Assembly: GCF_030056705.1 (NCBI RefSeq)
Contig: NZ_JASHIC010000028.1
Coordinates: 1 to 64,000 of the forward strand
Length of the DNA stretch: 64,000 nucleotides
Reading direction: 5' to 3'
Source of the DNA: Flectobacillus longus
GTDB lineage: Bacteria; Bacteroidota; Bacteroidia; Cytophagales; Spirosomataceae
This document shows positions 1 through 10,803 of this stretch, piece after piece. Position 1 is the first letter of the stretch. Every line of letters starts with the position of its first letter. The notes under the pieces were generated by a model. It was not told the origin of the DNA, searched no databases, and saw only the letters and a list, made by a program, of their open reading frames with translations. Made by a program: the position numbers and the translations under genes.

Positions 1-37
1 CAAAAAGAAATACCATTAATAAAATGGAAGAAAAAAA

Positions 38-61
38 CCTCGAAAGTAAGTCCTTCCGAGG
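38..61. other. Imperfect hairpin near left edge
   Basis: CCTCG (38-42) pairs with CGAGG (57-61), extended with one mismatch. It is preceded by an A-run that would be a T-run on the minus strand. It may end a gene lying left of the window, but no gene is visible to assign it to. The rest of 1-224 shows nothing else I can support. Confidence 0.3.
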
Positions 62-224
62 CTAATATTAATCAAATTTTATAATCTAATCCTTGTCAAC
101 TTTTTTCAGGACTAGACAAGTTGAAAAGTTAACGCAACGCTTCTTTCAAAAAAACTGTCATGAGTGTATCGCATTATTCTCTAAAATATGTAGTTTTCCC
201 TTTCATTTGTAACCAACCGATTGT

Positions 225-3200
225 ATGAAAAAAGTACTTCTATTGTATTTACTCTTTCTCTCACATCTCACCTTTAGTCAAGAGAAGAGTCTGTACTCTA
301 CTTCACAACAAAATAAACAACAAGCGATTTCTCTCGAAATCAGCACCCAAGAAGATAATAATTATCAGAAAGCGTTGGCATCGGCTAAAGCCAAAAATTG
401 GCCAATTAGTGGTGTTTATAAGGATGGAAGAGTCTATTCACTAAAAGGATTAGATGCTACAGGTCAACCTCTTTACTTAATCACACATAGTAATGCCAAA
501 GCCGCTGCTGCTACAAGAACTACTTCTATGTACACAGGTGGTAGCCTTGGATTGAGCCTTAATGGTAATAGTAGCTACATGAGTGGGAAGTTAGGTATCT
601 GGGATGGTGGACGTGTATATTCGAGTCACGTAGAACTTACAGGTCGTGTTACCCAACAAGATAATGCTACGACTTTTGACCAACATGCTACCCACACTTC
701 AGGAACTATGATTGCGACGGGGATATCTGCCCAAGCAAAAGGTATGTCTTTTGGTGCGAACCTACGTGCATGGGATTATAACAGTGATAACACTGAAATC
801 AGTAATGCAGCAAGTAGCCTTCTTATTTCAAATCACTCGTATGGATATTTAGCAGGATGGAATTACGATTCTGACGTAAGCAAATGGCGTTGGATGGGTA
901 ACGTCAACATCAATGCTTTTGAAGATTATAAGTTTGGTTTCTATGATAGCAATACACAAACTTTAGATAAAATTGCCTATAACGCCCCTTATTATCTTAT
1001 CGTAAAGTCGGCAGGAAATAATCGTGGCGAAACAGGACCTGATGCTGGTACTGTTTATTATCTAGGAAATACGACAGATACAAGTTCGGTGATAAGAAGT
1101 AAAAACGATAGTTATGATATTTTGCCTACAACAAGTACCGCCAAAAATATTTTGACAGTAGGAGCAGTAAATGCCCTTGATGCAGCACCAACAAAACCAT
1201 CCGATATTAAAATTTCTGACTTTAGTAGTTGGGGACCAACGGATGATGGTCGTATCAAACCTGATATTGTAGGAGTTGGTGTAAATCTATTTTCTACATC
1301 TACTGGATCAACTACGAGCTATGCCACATTGAGTGGTACATCAATGTCGAGTCCACAGGTGGCAGGCAGTTTGTTTCTTTTACAAGAATTATATGCTAAG
1401 CAGAATGATGGACAATTCATGCGCTCTGCAACCTTGAGGGGACTTGCCATTCATACAGCAGAGGACGCAGGTAATGTTGGTCCTGACTATATTTATGGTT
1501 GGGGTTTGCTCAACATGGAAAAAGCAGGGAAAGTAATTTTGAATACTTCTAAATCAAATTTATTACAGGAAAAAAGTCTAGCACAAGGTACAACTTCAAC
1601 ACAAATGGTTGTTGCTTCTGGTCAAGAACCGTTGCGAGTGAGTATTGTGTGGACAGACCCAGAGGGCACTATCACTTCAACATCGGCTTCTAATCTAAAT
1701 AATCGTACACCAAAACTGGTAAACGATTTGGACATAAGAGTTTCGGACGGTACTTCTAATTATCTACCTTTTACACTAAACCCAGAAAAGCCATCAGAGT
1801 TGGCTACAACTGGCGATAATATCAGAGACAACATTGAACAAATCCTGATTAGTAATCCACTTCCTGGGGCTACTTATACCATTACCGTAAGTCATAAAGG
1901 AACGTTGACTAATAGCAAACAAGATTTTTCATTGATTGTAAGTGGCGTCGGAACCGTAACCTATTGTAACAATACTGTAAGTTCAGGTAGCGATGTTATT
2001 GAGTCTGCAAGTTTAGCTGGTGGAAATAATGTTTCTACCAACCAAGCTGTAACGTTAAATGTTTCTGTAAAAAATACGAGCAATCATATCTTAAAGGCAT
2101 TTATTGACTGGAATAGCAACGGCAGCTTTGATGATGATGGCGAATTAGTCGGCACTAGTACCGTAAATGGGACGGGCGCTTATGCCCTTAATTTTACAGC
2201 ACCTCAAACTATCAATTATGGCACAACTTTACGTATGCGTGTGATTTGCTCGCAAGCGGCTAGTGCAAGTGCTGTTACAGCTTGTGGTTCTGTATCTAAT
2301 GCTGAGGTAATCGATATCCCTTTGACTGTTACAAGAGCATTGAACGATATTGCAGTAACCAATTTGGTGACTCCAGAAACGGGACTATTTTGTAGTAATA
2401 CTGCTTTAACTCAGATTAAAGTAAGCCTTACAAATAATGGATTAAACAGTCTTTCTAATATTCCTGTGAGTGTAACTGTAAGTAATACCTCTGGCGTTAG
2501 TGGAACTTTTACAGGGACATATACTGGTACATTGGCTTCTTTAGGAATGGGCGAAGTGACTTTGACAGGAACGATGAATGTTGTAGCTGGACAGAGCTAT
2601 AATTTTGTAACACAAGCAACATTAGCAAGTGACCAAGACTCAAGAAACAATCAAGCAACATTTACTCGCATAGTAAGTACAACAGTGGCACCAACGGCCG
2701 AAGCGATTGTATGTGACGGTGCTAGTACAGCAATTATCAAATCGGCAAGTTCTGCATCAGTACAATGGTTTGACCAGTCTGCTGGAGGAACACTTATATA
2801 TACTGGAGGAACGGGTTCATTTACTCTGCCAACAGGAACAAGCAAGTTGTATGTTTCAACAGGTGAAATTTCTGGAAATATTGGTGCTAAAACAAAATAT
2901 GAATATGGCGATGGCTCTTACTATGAATTTTTTGGTCCAGCTATTATCATGACTACACAAGCGCCAATTTTACTCAAAACAGCCAGAATTTACGTAGGAA
3001 CACCTGGTAATATTACTTTTAGTGTAGTAAATGCCGCAGATGGGGCACCTGTTTCTTCTGTGACTATTCCTGTACAGGCAACCAGAACAACTGCCAATAC
3101 AACTAGAAGTAATTCTCAGTTGATTGATGACAAAACAGACCAAGGGGTCGTAGTTAACCTGAACCTCAAATTACCTGCTGCTGGTACTTATTACATTACG

Positions 3201-4154
3201 CAAGAATGTACAGATGGAGCCTCGATTTATAGAAGTAATAAAAACCTTACTTCTACAGCTACCGACTTAGTGGGGTATCCGTTTTCATTAAATAATACAG
3301 TGAGTATTACAGGTGCGTATTACAATGGCAGTACTATCAAAACGGGCTATTATTACCTATATGATATCAATGTGGGAGCGCTCGAATGTCCAAGTGTTCG
3401 TGCAGCTGTTTCGATTCAAAGTGTAACAGCCCCTACTGTAAGCGTAACTCCAGCAAGTACTATCAACTTTTGCCCAGATGGTGCAGGTACATTAACAGCA
3501 ACATTGGGTAATGGTTATACCTATCAATGGTATCGCAATGGCGCTACTTTAAATGGTGCAACCAGCAACACGTTAAATGTAAGTATTGTTGGAAGTTACT
3601 CGGTTAAAGTGTCAAATGGCGGAGCTTGTACTATTACAACACCAAGCGTTACAGCTACTACATTTACCCCAATTACACCAACCGTAAATTGGACTAATGG
3701 AGTGCTTTCTGTTTTGACAGGCACAAACCCTACATGGACTTTGAATGGACTTGAGTATACTACAGCCAAAGGTTTAGTAAGTTTTACTCCTATTCAATCT
3801 GGTTTTTATAATGCTAAAGTTACTGATGCCAACGGCTGTAGTGCTTATTCGGCGGGAATATCGGTGACTATTACTGCAATTGAAGAGGATTTGTTATCAG
3901 ATGGGCAATCAAAAGTTTATCCTAACCCAACTTCTGGTATAGTAACGGTAAAAGTTCCTGACAATAACTACAAAGCTGTCACAGCTGAAGTGGTTTCTTT
4001 GGTTGGCAATACCATGACTCAAAAATCGATGGAGCGTATCGGAAATGATTTCTGGACAAGTCTAGATTTAAGCCAATATACCTCAGGTCAATATTTTATT
4101 AGAGTCTATACAGATGCAGGCACAAGAGTCTTGAAAGTAGCTTTACAAAAGTAA
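225..4154 (+). CDS. Secreted S8 (subtilisin-like) serine peptidase with T9SS sorting domain
   Basis: Large exported protease of 1309 aa. An N-terminal signal peptide (MKKVLLLYLLFLSHLTFSQ) precedes a subtilase domain. The catalytic triad can be read as Asp127 (GIWDGG), His154 (HATHTSG) and Ser373 (SGTSMSSP); the oxyanion Asn lies in SAGNN. Behind it come a GEVED-like beta domain (about 590-690, with a Ca-binding-like DWNSNGSFDDDGE), a CARDB-like stretch (about 710-800), Ig/PKD-like repeats containing QWF and QWYRNG, and a C-terminal type A sorting domain starting near residue 1229 (VYPNPTSG). The sorting domain implies export across the outer membrane by T9SS and cleavage or surface anchoring. 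Substrate unknown. It faces the GH43 gene convergently across a terminator-like repeat. Confidence 0.93.
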   Translation: MKKVLLLYLLFLSHLTFSQEKSLYSTSQQNKQQAISLEISTQEDNNYQKALASAKAKNWPISGVYKDGRVYSLKGLDATGQPLYLITHSNAKAAAATRTTSMYTGGSLGLSLNGNSSYMSGKLGIWDGGRVYSSHVELTGRVTQQDNATTFDQHATHTSGTMIATGISAQAKGMSFGANLRAWDYNSDNTEISNAASSLLISNHSYGYLAGWNYDSDVSKWRWMGNVNINAFEDYKFGFYDSNTQTLDKIAYNAPYYLIVKSAGNNRGETGPDAGTVYYLGNTTDTSSVIRSKNDSYDILPTTSTAKNILTVGAVNALDAAPTKPSDIKISDFSSWGPTDDGRIKPDIVGVGVNLFSTSTGSTTSYATLSGTSMSSPQVAGSLFLLQELYAKQNDGQFMRSATLRGLAIHTAEDAGNVGPDYIYGWGLLNMEKAGKVILNTSKSNLLQEKSLAQGTTSTQMVVASGQEPLRVSIVWTDPEGTITSTSASNLNNRTPKLVNDLDIRVSDGTSNYLPFTLNPEKPSELATTGDNIRDNIEQILISNPLPGATYTITVSHKGTLTNSKQDFSLIVSGVGTVTYCNNTVSSGSDVIESASLAGGNNVSTNQAVTLNVSVKNTSNHILKAFIDWNSNGSFDDDGELVGTSTVNGTGAYALNFTAPQTINYGTTLRMRVICSQAASASAVTACGSVSNAEVIDIPLTVTRALNDIAVTNLVTPETGLFCSNTALTQIKVSLTNNGLNSLSNIPVSVTVSNTSGVSGTFTGTYTGTLASLGMGEVTLTGTMNVVAGQSYNFVTQATLASDQDSRNNQATFTRIVSTTVAPTAEAIVCDGASTAIIKSASSASVQWFDQSAGGTLIYTGGTGSFTLPTGTSKLYVSTGEISGNIGAKTKYEYGDGSYYEFFGPAIIMTTQAPILLKTARIYVGTPGNITFSVVNAADGAPVSSVTIPVQATRTTANTTRSNSQLIDDKTDQGVVVNLNLKLPAAGTYYITQECTDGASIYRSNKNLTSTATDLVGYPFSLNNTVSITGAYYNGSTIKTGYYYLYDINVGALECPSVRAAVSIQSVTAPTVSVTPASTINFCPDGAGTLTATLGNGYTYQWYRNGATLNGATSNTLNVSIVGSYSVKVSNGGACTITTPSVTATTFTPITPTVNWTNGVLSVLTGTNPTWTLNGLEYTTAKGLVSFTPIQSGFYNAKVTDANGCSAYSAGISVTITAIEEDLLSDGQSKVYPNPTSGIVTVKVPDNNYKAVTAEVVSLVGNTMTQKSMERIGNDFWTSLDLSQYTSGQYFIRVYTDAGTRVLKVALQK

Positions 4155-4204
4155 GTTCAATGATTCGAGTTTTTGAATCAACAAAACATGAGCCATTCTT
4201 AATT

Positions 4205-4443
4205 TAGTGATTTACAATTGAGTGAATGAGTGATTATTCTAAAATTTGTATTCTAGTTGTAGAGACGTAATGCTTTGTGTCTAAAGCGGTGTCATGTTGA
4301 AATATAGTATGAAAAAAGGCGTTCGAAAAATTCATTTCGAACGCCTTTTTTCATAAACAGTACAATCGTTCACTTTGTGAATCCCAATAAGTACAAATAA
4401 AAGGTCTCTATTTTAAATTATTCCAAAATTCGGGATGACTCAT
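4205..4443. repeat. Composite palindromic intergenic repeat, copy A
   Basis: Outer module with GAGTGAATGAGTGATTATT at about 4220-4238, middle module TAGAGACGTAATGCTTTGTG at about 4260-4279, and a central 18-bp hairpin at 4311-4352. The right end carries AATTCGGGATGACTCAT, the reverse complement of the left end of copy G near 62.9 kb. It lies between convergent genes. Confidence 0.75.
4311..4352. terminator. Bidirectional intrinsic terminator, 18-bp perfect stem
   Basis: Arms 4311-4328 and 4335-4352 are perfectly complementary (GAAAAAAGGCGTTCGAAA), with a 6-nt loop. The A-run on the left and T-run on the right give U-tracts on both strands, fitting termination of both the S8 peptidase and the GH43 gene. 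Confidence 0.85.
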
Positions 4444-4467
4444 GTTTGATTTTATGAAAATCAAGAA

Positions 4468-6222
4468 TCATTCTCCAACTACACCGCTAAGCACAGATAC
4501 ACCATTTTCATTAAATGCTTCTATGGCATAGTAATATTTTTGCCCCAAATTCAATGCTCTAATTTGCAAAGTCGTAGGCTGGTCGGCATATACCTGATAG
4601 GTTTGGAACAACTTATCTTTTTCTATTCCCCAACGAATATTATAACCTACGGCATTGGGTACTTTTTCCCATGAAATATCTACATTACGTTCGTCTTTTT
4701 GACGTTTAGATGCCAATTTTTGTGGCGTAGCAGGAACTTGTCCTAAGCCATTTCCAAACACACGGATTTCTCCAATCGCAAGGTTTTGCGCTTTTACATA
4801 TACATGTTCATATTTGATAAAACGCCCTTTGTATGGTTTTTCAAGTTCGATATAGGCGCAAGGTCTATCTCGTTTGGGTTCTTTAGTAAGGTCACGCAAT
4901 AGTTCCCATTTTTTCCCATCTTTTGAACCCCAAATTTTGAATAAAGTATAAACACTCGAATCGGAATCAAAAACATTATTTTTGTAATCTATATAATTTA
5001 CTTGTAACGCTTTTACTTCTGATTCGTGCCCCAAATCGATGCTTGCCCATTCGCCCGCTTTGTTTTGTTTAGCAACCCAAAAGCTTTGACGTCCCTCATC
5101 TGTAAGGTTTTTAGCCAGATGAATCGTATCTTGTTCTGACGAAACGGTTACCGTTTTTTTGTAAGACAATAGCATCCAACCTGTAAACAAAGCGTCACGA
5201 TTATCCCATTTTCCAGAAGGCAAATAATGAGGCCAATCTCCAAAGCGAGTATTCGAAAACATTTGTCCTTCCTTGTCAAAGCCCGCAGGAAACATCGAGA
5301 TACGTCGCTCCATTGGCCAGTTTACCGCCAACCACGGAGTGCCTGTGTTCCAATAATTTCCATACACATCTTGAAAGGTATTGCCATGCCCAGCACCAGT
5401 CATATAGCCACCTGGGCGATACGAAATCGGATTGTAGGGTGCATAGGTAAAAGGTCCAAGTGGATGGTCGCCTACATAAGTACCATTTCCATACACATTA
5501 TATTCAGTGCCAGGCCCTGCATATTGAAGATAGTATTTGCCATTGTGTTTGGTCATCCAAGCTCCTTCTATAAAGGGTTTTATCATATCCGAATGGTCAG
5601 GGCCAAAGCGTTCCCAACCATGTTGATATTGGTCTAAAAATATCAATGGTTTATAGTCTGTTTTATCTTTATAAGTCAGATTTCTATTCTTATCTAACTC
5701 TGCTCCGAAAATAGGATATACATTCGACGAGCCCCAATACATATACCACTTGTCGGTATCGGGGTCATGAAAAAGTGCTGGATCCCAAGGCCCAATATCT
5801 TTGGGTAGTTGTGGTAACCAACGATTGAGAAATTTGAGCTTTCCCTTTTCGGGTTCGGTCGAATAAAAAATAGGACGTTGCTGAAAAGTTGATTGAAACA
5901 AGTATAAAGTATCACGAACCGATACTGCCGCAGGTGCACACATATCCTCCATCGGCCATTTGTCAGGAACAACATAATTCCAGTTAACTAAATCTTTGGA
6001 ATGCCACCAACCTCCCGAAATTGTAACAAAAAGATAGTACTCCCCTTTATGAGTAATAATCACAGGGTCGGCTCCTGAACGATAGGAAATCCCTTCGTTC
6101 ATTTGCTCAAAATTATAACGATAGCCAATGTCGATAGGATTACAATAGGTAGATTGCTTGCTTTGAGCCCATAAGGCTATTGACAGGCATGAAAATAGGA
6201 AGCTTAGAAGGAGTTTTTTCAT
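4468..6222 (-). CDS. Family 43 glycoside hydrolase with discoidin and Fn3 domains
   Basis: Secreted 584-aa glycosidase. Signal peptide MKKLLLSFLFSCLSIALWAQ. The five-bladed GH43 catalytic domain covers about 30-330; likely catalytic residues are Asp52 (RSGADPVI, general base), Asp147 (GPWDPALF, pKa modulator/orienting) and Glu219 (PFIEGAWM, general acid). A F5/8-type C (discoidin) carbohydrate-binding domain follows (about 365-490, with WASIDLG and IRVFGNG), then a fibronectin type III domain (about 500-580). The family acts on arabinose-, xylose- or galactose-containing glycans; the exact substrate cannot be read. Transcribed toward the S8 peptidase. Confidence 0.9.
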   Translation of the reverse strand: MKKLLLSFLFSCLSIALWAQSKQSTYCNPIDIGYRYNFEQMNEGISYRSGADPVIITHKGEYYLFVTISGGWWHSKDLVNWNYVVPDKWPMEDMCAPAAVSVRDTLYLFQSTFQQRPIFYSTEPEKGKLKFLNRWLPQLPKDIGPWDPALFHDPDTDKWYMYWGSSNVYPIFGAELDKNRNLTYKDKTDYKPLIFLDQYQHGWERFGPDHSDMIKPFIEGAWMTKHNGKYYLQYAGPGTEYNVYGNGTYVGDHPLGPFTYAPYNPISYRPGGYMTGAGHGNTFQDVYGNYWNTGTPWLAVNWPMERRISMFPAGFDKEGQMFSNTRFGDWPHYLPSGKWDNRDALFTGWMLLSYKKTVTVSSEQDTIHLAKNLTDEGRQSFWVAKQNKAGEWASIDLGHESEVKALQVNYIDYKNNVFDSDSSVYTLFKIWGSKDGKKWELLRDLTKEPKRDRPCAYIELEKPYKGRFIKYEHVYVKAQNLAIGEIRVFGNGLGQVPATPQKLASKRQKDERNVDISWEKVPNAVGYNIRWGIEKDKLFQTYQVYADQPTTLQIRALNLGQKYYYAIEAFNENGVSVLSGVVGE

Positions 6223-6253
6223 ACATTTAACTTGAGTTTATAAAAATTCAAAG

Positions 6254-6261
6254 CAAATGTA
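6254..6261 (-). promoter_or_regulatory. Candidate -7 promoter element of GH43 gene
   Basis: Minus-strand TACATTTG matches the Bacteroidota -7 consensus TAnnTTTG, 32 nt upstream of the GH43 start. No well-spaced -33 TTTG is evident. Confidence 0.4.
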
Positions 6262-6503
6262 GTACTTTTTAGGCAAAACTATTTTAGGATAATACTTAGG
6301 TCAGGATAAGTGCCTCCAGATCTTTCTAGGAGCACAATAGCTTATTACACAGAATTTTGTCGCTGTATTACTCATACATTCATTATTACGATTTTGACAA
6401 TAAACTGTAGGCATTAGTTAACAGTAAAAATGTTTATTGCGTAATAGTATAAGCTACATTACACTATTACGCAATAAAAAAATCTGTTTAAGCCCAGTAC
6501 TCA

Positions 6504-7661
6504 CTAATAGCTCATTTCCACAATCTCTTTCACAATGGTAGGAGTAATATCACGGCGTTCGCCTAGCCCTTTCCAGCCTCTTTCGGTAAAACGCTTTTCG
6601 ATAAACTCGCCAGTATGAGCGTAGTCGCTAGTGTATTCTGACAAACGTGTTTTTACGCCTAGCTCATGCAACCAAGCCACTGTACGTTCGATAGCAGCAT
6701 GGGCTTTTTCTTCGGTAGTACCTTCGGTAATATTCCACACTCGCTCGCCGTATTGCGCCAACTTTTCTTTTTTGTTGTCAAAACGGTTACGATATAAGTT
6801 CGGGAAAATAATAGCCAGTGTCATGGCATGGTCGATATTGTACAAAGCTGTAAGTTCATGACCAATCATGTGCGTAGCCCAGTCGGTTGGCACACCTTTT
6901 TGAATCAGACCATTAAGAGCCATTGTACAACTCCACATAAAGTTGGCAGCCGCTTCATAATTGCTAGGATCAGCCAAAATCTTTGGCGCAACTTCAATCA
7001 AGGTCTGTAGAATACTTTCAGCAAAACGGTCTTGAAGCCAAGCATTGGCAGGATAAGTCATATATTGCTCCAATACATGTGTGTAAGCATCAACAATACC
7101 ATTGCGCAATTGGCGTTCAGGAATACTTTTGATTACTTCAGGGTCGAGAACAGAGAATTTTGGGAATAAGCCAGGTCCACCCATACTTAATTTCTCTTGC
7201 GTTACTATTCTTGTAACCACAGCTCCTGAGTTCATTTCAGAACCTGTAGCAGGCAACGTCAACACAGTACCAAATGGCATTGCTTTTGTTGTACGGATAG
7301 ATTTTGCTAAAATATCCCAAGGTTCACCTTCAAAGTCTACAGCTGCAACGATAAACTTAGTTCCATCAATCACCGAACCACCACCTACTGCTAATACATA
7401 ATCAAGTTTTTGAGCACGAATGATTTCTACCGCTTTCATCAGCGTTTCGTAGGTTGGGTTTGGTTCGATACCACTAAATTCTACGACTTCATGACCTTTC
7501 AATGCTTCGATAACTTGTTCGTAAACACCGTTGGTTTTGATACTACCACCACCGTAAGTCATCAAAACACGAGCGTTTGCAGGAATTTCTTTGGCTATAG
7601 TAGCTATTTGACCTTTTCCAAAAAGAATTTTGGTAGGATTCTGCAATTCAAAGTTTAACAT
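6504..7661 (-). CDS. yqhD: NADP(H)-dependent iron-type alcohol dehydrogenase, YqhD/BdhA family
   Basis: 385 aa, the usual length. It aligns from memory with E. coli YqhD along its whole length: KILFGKGQI at the start, the cofactor-phosphate region GGGS (37-40) and GGGSVIDGTKF (93-103), and VWNITEG near the C-terminus. Divalent-metal ligands of the family are present as Asp191, His195, His264 and His278. The enzyme reduces short-chain aldehydes with NADPH and is usually linked to detoxification of reactive aldehydes. It appears to be a single-gene unit; the neighbours are unrelated glycosidases. Confidence 0.92.
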   Translation of the reverse strand: MLNFELQNPTKILFGKGQIATIAKEIPANARVLMTYGGGSIKTNGVYEQVIEALKGHEVVEFSGIEPNPTYETLMKAVEIIRAQKLDYVLAVGGGSVIDGTKFIVAAVDFEGEPWDILAKSIRTTKAMPFGTVLTLPATGSEMNSGAVVTRIVTQEKLSMGGPGLFPKFSVLDPEVIKSIPERQLRNGIVDAYTHVLEQYMTYPANAWLQDRFAESILQTLIEVAPKILADPSNYEAAANFMWSCTMALNGLIQKGVPTDWATHMIGHELTALYNIDHAMTLAIIFPNLYRNRFDNKKEKLAQYGERVWNITEGTTEEKAHAAIERTVAWLHELGVKTRLSEYTSDYAHTGEFIEKRFTERGWKGLGERRDITPTIVKEIVEMSY

Positions 7662-8129
7662 GTTTGGTTTTGTTTAAAAAATGAAAATATAATCCTTCAG
7701 GCTGTAAATAGTTGAAAAGTGTTGACGGCCTAAAGCTTTTTAAGAAAAACACCTTGTACTGTACAAAAGTTTCTGTGGCAGGACAACCTTTGAGTAGTTT
7801 TAGGAGGCTTCCCCTTTTGTTATCAATGTTTTAAAGACGATTATTGAAGTAATAAGTGATCATGCAGGATAAGATTTAAGTTATGTGTTGAGGCACAAGG
7901 CAGCAGGCACAAGGCAAAGAGTGTTAAAATGTTTTTAATAACCACAGACACGCTTTTTTCCAAAGTCTACCGCCGAAAGCCGTTACCTGAAAGCCTAAAG
8001 CACACAACTTAAATCAAATTTGGTGCTTCTACTCAATGTAAAATATTATTTTACATTCACAATTCACAACTCATAATTCAGCACTAATACTTCCTAATGA
8101 TAATCAAACTATCTAAACTAAATCCTTTC
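7662..8129. other. Intergenic region between divergent yqhD and GH95 genes
   Basis: About 470 bases with no coding gene. It holds the inverted-repeat element at 7872-8024 and, just before the GH95 gene, a degenerate array of the AACTCACA type (about 8049-8085). Promoters for both genes must lie here, but no clear consensus match was found. Confidence 0.6.
7872..8024. repeat. Small element with terminal inverted repeats
   Basis: Left end AGATTTAAGTTATGTGTTGA (from about 7872) reappears inverted as CACACAACTTAAATCA (about 8008-8023), with GGC/GCC extending the match inward. Inside lies a perfect tandem pair, AGGCACAAGGCA at 7891-7902 and 7905-7916. No ORF. It resembles a non-autonomous element or degenerate repeat rather than a promoter. 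Confidence 0.5.
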
Positions 8130-10637
8130 ATGAAACAACTTTTTTTATGGGCTTGTGCTTCGCTGATAGGTGTGCAGTCTTTTGCGCAGACCGATAAACT
8201 TTGGTACGATTCACCAGCCAAAACGTGGGTCGAGGCGCTTCCTATTGGCAATGGTCATTTGGGTGCTATGGTTTTTGGTCGTACTGGCAAAGAACTCATT
8301 CAGCTTAACCATACCGATTTTTGGTCGGGTGCTCCCAAAGATTGGAACAATCACAATGCAGCTCAGTACTTCCCTGAAGTAAAGGCATTGATGAAACAAA
8401 AGAAATACGCCGAAGCAGAGGAGCTTTCTAAAAAACTCCAAGGCGCATTTACACAGTCGTATCAGCCTCTTGCTGACCTTACGATGACATTTTCGGATAC
8501 TACCCAAATTGGAGAGTATTACCGTGATTTGGATTTGAATACTTCTACCACTCATGTTCGCTATAGCACACCTAAGGCTACTTATGAGCGTGAACTACTA
8601 GTTAGTTTCCCTGATAAAGCAATGGCTATGCGTTTGACAGCTAAAGGTGGTCGTAGTTTAGGTTTTACGATTGGAGCTTCATCTTTAATGAAAAATAAGG
8701 TTTGGGTTGATGGCAATATCTTAAAGATTAGACTTAAAGCACCTAAACATGTAGAACCTAATTATCGTGGAGGTTTTAAGCCAGAAGAAGCCGTTCAATA
8801 CGACGATTGGAATGGCGAAGGAATGGAAGCGGAGGTTTGGGTACAAATCAAATCTGCAACAGGCAAAGTAAGCGTAAAGGACAATCAGCTAGTTTTAGAA
8901 AATGCCTCCGAAGCGGAAGTATATGTAGTAGCTGCAACAAGCTATAACGGACGTTTCAAATCGCCAGGCTTGGATGGCTTAGAGCCTTCAAAACAAGCGG
9001 GTCAATGGATGCGCTTGGCATTGGGGCGTTCTTATGAAAGTATCCGTAAGATGCACTACCAAGATTATCACGCCTTGTATGGTCGTGTAGACTTGGCGCT
9101 AGAAAGTAAAGGCACAGCCAATATTCCTACCGATAAACGTATTGTTAATTATGCCAAAGATGCTGATCCACAAATGGTAGCTTTGTTGTTTAATTATGGT
9201 CGCTATTTGTTGATTTCGTCGTCGCGCCATGGTGGTCAGGCTGCCAATCTTCAGGGTATTTGGAATAATATGGTACGTCCACCATGGAGTTCTAACTATA
9301 CGACCAATATCAACGTGCAAATGAATTACTGGCCTGCCGAAATGTGTAATCTTTCGCCATTGACAGAGCCTTTGATGAATTTAATTAAAGATTTATCTGT
9401 AAATGGTAAAAAAACGGCAGAACTACACTACAATCTCAAAGGCTGGGTAGCGCACCACAATACTGATATTTGGGGCTTGACTTCTCCTGTTGGTGATTTT
9501 GGTACAGGCGATCCTGTTTGGGCCAACTGGCAAATGGGGGCAGCTTGGTTGTGTAGTCATGTGTATGAACATTATTTGTACACAGGCAACAAGCAGTTTT
9601 TACAGGAGTTTTATCCAGTGATGAAAGGCGCAACAGAATTTGTGATTGGTTTCTTGGATAAAAACGATGCGGGTTATTATGAGTTAGCTTTTGGGGTATC
9701 TCCCGAAAATCAATATAAGTATCAAGGAAAAAACTTAGCTATTTCAGCAGGAACAGCTATGGACTTAGCCTTGACTCGTGAGTTATTGAACAACTGTTAT
9801 CAAGCAGCCAAGGCATTGAATCAAGATCCTGCTTTTGTAAAGCAATTGGAAGAATTATTGCCTAAACTTCAGCCTTTCAGAATCAACGCTAAAGGGAACT
9901 TAATGGAATGGTCAGAGGATTTTGAAGAAACAGATGTACATCATCGCCACTCTTCGCATTTGTATGCTTTGCATCCAAGTAATCAAGTAAACCCTTGGAC
10001 TTCTCCTGAATTGTATAAAGCCGTGAAAAATTCTTTATTACGTCGTGGCGATGAAGGTACAGGTTGGGCAATGGGCTGGAAAGTAAACTTCTGGGCAAGA
10101 TTATTAGACGGCGACCATGCGATGATTATTCTCAAAAACCTTTTGAGTCCTATTGGTTTTGAAGGATATGACTATCATAAAGGAGGTGTATATCGTAACT
10201 TGTTTGATGCTCACCCGCCATTCCAGATTGATGGAAACTTTGGCGCTACCTCTGGTATTGCCGAAATGTTGTTACAATCACACTCTGGTGCAGTACACCT
10301 ATTACCTGCTTTGCCGAGTACTTGGCAAAAAGGACAAGTAAAAGGATTGGTAGCTCGTGGAGGATTTGAGGTGGATATGACTTGGGAAAATGGCAAACTC
10401 AAAAATGCTACTATCTTATCAAAATTGGGAGGTACTTGCCGTATTCGTTCTGAAGTACCTTTGAAAATCAAAGGGGCAAAACTGGCAAAAGGAACTGTCG
10501 CAAACCCACTTTTGAAGTGTATTGATGGCGCCAAACCTATTTCAGTAGTTGGGCAACCTTTGGCAACAGAAACAACCAAAAAGTACTACGAATATGATGT
10601 AGTAATTAAAAAGGGAGAAAAAATTATCTGTCAATAG
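8130..10637 (+). CDS. Family 95 glycoside hydrolase (alpha-L-fucosidase type)
   Basis: About 835 aa. I chose the ATG at 8130 because it begins a normal signal peptide ([20 protein letters not shown]); an in-frame ATG at 8097 would add 11 residues before it. The N-terminal motif [18 protein letters not shown] is typical of GH95. Catalytic-centre motifs are present: [16 protein letters not shown] (the paired Asn that activate the water), SPENQ (general acid Glu) and FQIDGNFG (Asp). GH95 enzymes are inverting alpha-1,2-L-fucosidases or alpha-L-galactosidases; which one is not decidable here. Together with GH43 it points to use of plant or algal polysaccharides. Confidence 0.9.
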   Translation: MKQLFLWACASLIGVQSFAQTDKLWYDSPAKTWVEALPIGNGHLGAMVFGRTGKELIQLNHTDFWSGAPKDWNNHNAAQYFPEVKALMKQKKYAEAEELSKKLQGAFTQSYQPLADLTMTFSDTTQIGEYYRDLDLNTSTTHVRYSTPKATYERELLVSFPDKAMAMRLTAKGGRSLGFTIGASSLMKNKVWVDGNILKIRLKAPKHVEPNYRGGFKPEEAVQYDDWNGEGMEAEVWVQIKSATGKVSVKDNQLVLENASEAEVYVVAATSYNGRFKSPGLDGLEPSKQAGQWMRLALGRSYESIRKMHYQDYHALYGRVDLALESKGTANIPTDKRIVNYAKDADPQMVALLFNYGRYLLISSSRHGGQAANLQGIWNNMVRPPWSSNYTTNINVQMNYWPAEMCNLSPLTEPLMNLIKDLSVNGKKTAELHYNLKGWVAHHNTDIWGLTSPVGDFGTGDPVWANWQMGAAWLCSHVYEHYLYTGNKQFLQEFYPVMKGATEFVIGFLDKNDAGYYELAFGVSPENQYKYQGKNLAISAGTAMDLALTRELLNNCYQAAKALNQDPAFVKQLEELLPKLQPFRINAKGNLMEWSEDFEETDVHHRHSSHLYALHPSNQVNPWTSPELYKAVKNSLLRRGDEGTGWAMGWKVNFWARLLDGDHAMIILKNLLSPIGFEGYDYHKGGVYRNLFDAHPPFQIDGNFGATSGIAEMLLQSHSGAVHLLPALPSTWQKGQVKGLVARGGFEVDMTWENGKLKNATILSKLGGTCRIRSEVPLKIKGAKLAKGTVANPLLKCIDGAKPISVVGQPLATETTKKYYEYDVVIKKGEKIICQ

Positions 10638-10639
10638 CA

Positions 10640-10803
10640 GACTAAAATATAGTATCAAAAAAGCGGTCCGAAAATATTTCTCGACCGCTTTTTTGATGTT
10701 ACTATGGTAGATATGAATAACTTAAGGCGAAATCATTGCGTCTCTACTGCTATAGATTTTTAAAATAATCACTCATTCACTCAACCACAAATCACTCAAT
10801 AAC
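10640..10803. repeat. Composite palindromic intergenic repeat, copy B
   Basis: Central hairpin at 10656-10697, middle module in inverted orientation at about 10722-10749 (CATTGCGTCTCTACT), and outer module AATAATCACTCATTCACTCA at about 10765-10784 followed by AATCACTCAATAACTCA. The last ACTCA supplies the TolC stop codon. Left outer modules are missing. Confidence 0.75.
10656..10697. terminator. Bidirectional terminator between GH95 and TolC genes
   Basis: Arms TCAAAAAAGCGGTC (10656-10669) and GACCGCTTTTTTGA (10684-10697) are perfectly paired, with A/T tails on both strands. The genes converge on it. Confidence 0.85.
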
